Made by a program: the position numbers and the translations under genes | In this document: positions 62,045 through 64,000 of the stretch, piece by piece | Position numbering within the stretch: position 1 is the first letter of the stretch | Layout: each line of letters opens with the position of its first letter | Notes under the pieces: model-generated | Seen by the model: only the letters and a program-made list of their open reading frames with translations | Told to the model about the DNA's origin: nothing | The model's database searches: none | Origin: Xenorhabdus griffiniae | GTDB lineage: Bacteria; Pseudomonadota; Gammaproteobacteria; Enterobacterales; Enterobacteriaceae | Assembly (NCBI RefSeq): GCF_037265215.1 | Contig: NZ_CP147737.1 | Span: forward strand, 2,264,001 to 2,328,000 | Length of the DNA: 64,000 bases | Reading direction: 5' to 3'

Positions 62045-63586
62045 TCAGAACGAAACCATATCTGCCGGATTAATCGTGCTTATTACTCCCAGAGCGCCTT
62101 TAATTAATGGGATAGCCACCGGAGAGAGATAGGAGCCTAGCGGGATCCTCGTGTGATCAATGCAGGTAAGCATAGCAAAGTCGCGGTTACGTCCGATGAG
62201 ATCGTCGCTGATGGCTTTGCCAACGCGTACCGTTTGTGCCACTCCATGTCCGCTCCAGCCATGCACCATATAGACAGGGATGTTGTCACCACTTTTGCGG
62301 GCATCGGTCGCACCGTTCAGGGTCAGATCGCTGATCCCACCCCAAGAGTATTCCAGTTCAGGTTTTTCCAAATACGGGAATACGGTTCTGATACGATCAA
62401 GCAAGTAGTTGTTCACATCGCGCGGCGACCAGGAGTTCCCCGTGCCCTGTCCACCAAATAACAGACGATTGCCACGCACCGCGCGATAATAGTCTATCTG
62501 TAACTGTGTATCGTAGACCGGCAGATCTGACGGAATCAGTTTTTTGATATCCACCGACAGCGGCGAGGTTACTGCTACATAGGTGAAAAAAGGCACTGTA
62601 GTAGAAGGACCGGAAATAAACTCATCCGTAGAGCCATGTACCCCCAGCACCACAGCTTTACTCGCTCTGATAAGTCCCCGCTCAGTTTCTATAACCGTGC
62701 TGCTGACATCCTGTCTAATGCCCTGCACCTTTGTACTGTCATAGACTCGTCCCCCCAGTCTGACAAAGCCATACACCAAGCCCCGCAGCAGCGCCAGAGG
62801 TTGAACCTGTCCACCGATGCTGTCGATATTAGCACCATGATAGATACTCGAACACACATACTCTTCCTGCAATTCGTGTGGCCCAATAACTTTCACTGCC
62901 CTATCCCCCAGCTGGCGTCGGGCATCAACATTAGCAACCAATGGCCCCATGTGACCTGGATGTATCGCCGCAGTAATGTGACCATATTTGCGGTCACATT
63001 CAAAGCTGTAACGTTCGCGGAGCTCATCCACAAGTTCCATTGCTTCAATCGATGCAAAACGCCATAAACGTTTGGCCTCATCAAGGGAAAATTTTTCCAG
63101 TATGGTTTCAGCTTCCCAGCGGGCAATGCCAGGTGTCATCTGTCCCCCATTACGGCCAGAGGCTCCAGAACCAATGTTATCCTTTTCAACCAGAATCACA
63201 TCGATGCCCTCTTCAGCAAGATGCAGCGCAGTAGATGCTCCCAGTAACCCACCACCAATAACTGCAACCTCACAGCTCTGATCTCTGGAGAAGCTTCCAA
63301 AAGCTGGCCAATCAGCCAGAGATGCCTCATAGTAGTTGGCAGGCATGGCGTTGGTAGTCATGTCTCTATGCCAATTCCAGATGCGCGGATCCAAACCCAA
63401 CCGGCTGGTTTTATACTGTGCATCCTGCAACAACGTCGGCCGGAATGGGTTAATATTGATGACCGGAGTATCAACCGCAGCTAATGCCTGAGCAAGCAGA
63501 GATGCAGAGGGAAGTATGGATGAAAGGACTCCCGCCCCTGCAAAAATTGCGGCAGTAGAGATAAAATCTCTTCTGTTCATTGCCAT
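62045..63586 (-). CDS. Tat-exported FAD-dependent amine/glycine oxidoreductase
   Basis: The 513-residue protein has a twin-arginine signal (NRRDFISTAAIFAGAGVLSS) and a DAO-family FAD domain with EVAVIGGGLLGASTALHLAE and the GRNGGQMTPG loop seen in gamma-glutamylputrescine oxidase-like (PuuB/OrdL) enzymes; MVHGWSGHGVAQT near the end binds the flavin tail. Family enzymes oxidise amines with oxygen; substrate unknown. Export to the periplasm is unusual for this group. Its ATG (63586, or the next one at 63580) overlaps the DUF805 stop, so the genes are coupled. Codon use and G/C content look higher than in the rest of the window. Confidence 0.85.
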   Translation of the reverse strand: MAMNRRDFISTAAIFAGAGVLSSILPSASLLAQALAAVDTPVININPFRPTLLQDAQYKTSRLGLDPRIWNWHRDMTTNAMPANYYEASLADWPAFGSFSRDQSCEVAVIGGGLLGASTALHLAEEGIDVILVEKDNIGSGASGRNGGQMTPGIARWEAETILEKFSLDEAKRLWRFASIEAMELVDELRERYSFECDRKYGHITAAIHPGHMGPLVANVDARRQLGDRAVKVIGPHELQEEYVCSSIYHGANIDSIGGQVQPLALLRGLVYGFVRLGGRVYDSTKVQGIRQDVSSTVIETERGLIRASKAVVLGVHGSTDEFISGPSTTVPFFTYVAVTSPLSVDIKKLIPSDLPVYDTQLQIDYYRAVRGNRLLFGGQGTGNSWSPRDVNNYLLDRIRTVFPYLEKPELEYSWGGISDLTLNGATDARKSGDNIPVYMVHGWSGHGVAQTVRVGKAISDDLIGRNRDFAMLTCIDHTRIPLGSYLSPVAIPLIKGALGVISTINPADMVSF

Positions 63587-63969
63587 TTCAGCTCTCCTTT
63601 AATGGAGTGAACCCGATTCTTTGAATCGTATTTATTACTACCCATCTGTCCTTTCAGAGCAGCGAGTATCAGTAAAATAACCGTGCCGACAAAGGGGATC
63701 AGATGTAACAATAGCCACCAGGCGCTACAATTAATATCGTGTAGGCGGCGGGCATTTACCGCCAATGCTGGCAAAAATGTGACCAGTAAATAGATAGCAC
63801 TAAGCCACCCCATATAAATTTCGGGGTTGGCAATAGCAAACAACCTTTCCAGGAAGGAAATGATGAGAACAGCAAGGATCTGAAACAGAAAAAAATGCCA
63901 GAACTCCTTACGCTTAGCCCTCCCCCTGAAACAGGTATAATTCTTTAATACGTTTAGATACCAGTGCAT
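63577..63969 (-). CDS. DUF805 family inner-membrane protein
   Basis: The 130-residue protein has the DUF805 start KNYTCFRGRAKRKEFWHFFLF and four membrane helices, with ARRLHDINCSAWWLLLHLIP as the second hallmark. Function unknown. It is the upstream partner of the FAD oxidoreductase gene, overlapping it by 10 bases; its promoter is at or beyond the window edge. Confidence 0.87.
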   Translation of the reverse strand: MHWYLNVLKNYTCFRGRAKRKEFWHFFLFQILAVLIISFLERLFAIANPEIYMGWLSAIYLLVTFLPALAVNARRLHDINCSAWWLLLHLIPFVGTVILLILAALKGQMGSNKYDSKNRVHSIKGELKWQ

Positions 63970-64000
63970 TGTTGTCCTCTATTATGAACCTGCTCAGGTT

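Overview
The window reads as a low-GC enterobacterial chromosome, most likely Photorhabdus or its close relative Xenorhabdus (inference). Core genes in Enterobacterales style (tail of hrpA, ydgI, ydgH-pntA-pntB, uspE-fnr, a nemA-type reductase) alternate with accessory islands. Fourteen full or partial copies of a roughly 90-110 bp intergenic palindromic repeat (core CCCCGC-loop-GCGGGG, ends TATACCAAT) mark the junctions. No tRNA, rRNA, IS transposase or CRISPR array was seen.

Layout. 1-1.1 kb: end of hrpA. 1.1-6.9 kb: a four-gene chaperone-usher fimbrial operon read leftward (major subunit, chaperone, usher, tip adhesin), flanked by an exact 18-bp direct repeat as if it were one inserted block. 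7-13.5 kb: ydgI, ydgH and the transhydrogenase genes pntAB. 13.5-22.4 kb: an M91 (NleD-like) metalloprotease; two tandemly duplicated small secreted proteins plus a fossil third copy; divergent to them a four-gene tripartite export operon (ABC ATPase, MacB-type permease, TolC-like channel, HlyD-type adaptor); and a convergent PvdE/SyrD/YojI-type ABC exporter. 22.8-28.3 kb: an orphan tyrosine recombinase, an EamA exporter, and a probable small-molecule locus of an animal-AGAT-like amidinotransferase, a membrane fatty-acid-desaturase-like enzyme and a 2OG-Fe(II) oxygenase. 28.4-31.5 kb: uspE, fnr and an orphan DmsC-like membrane anchor.

32-39 kb: a tyrosine-decarboxylase-like PLP enzyme, then the most unusual block in the window: a tightly coupled trio of TauD-like dioxygenase, Cys-rich probable radical-SAM-like protein, and an RlmN/Cfr-type radical SAM enzyme that keeps both methyl-transfer cysteines but lacks the N-terminal RNA-binding domain. 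After it come a methyltransferase fragment, an orphan toxin-like membrane protein and a DUF1240-like membrane protein gene split at an (ATTA)5 microsatellite. 39-48 kb: an exported intradiol dioxygenase, an MFS pump, a methyltransferase bracketed by inverted repeat copies, and two secreted serine proteases (trypsin-like S1 and subtilisin-like autotransporter).

48-64 kb: a regulator/MFS/GNAT set, an FMN reductase, an EamA/MarR divergent pair, a TonB-dependent copper receptor with a DUF2946 protein, a matrixin-like secreted protein whose zinc site is lost, a beta-alanine:pyruvate-type aminotransferase, an ASCH protein, a nemA-type reductase, a serine beta-lactamase-like hydrolase, and a Tat-exported FAD oxidoreductase overlapping a DUF805 membrane protein. 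The accessory content (adhesin, secreted proteases, peptide export, tailoring enzymes) fits a host-associated bacterium. Functions are assigned by remembered family motifs; no database search was run.
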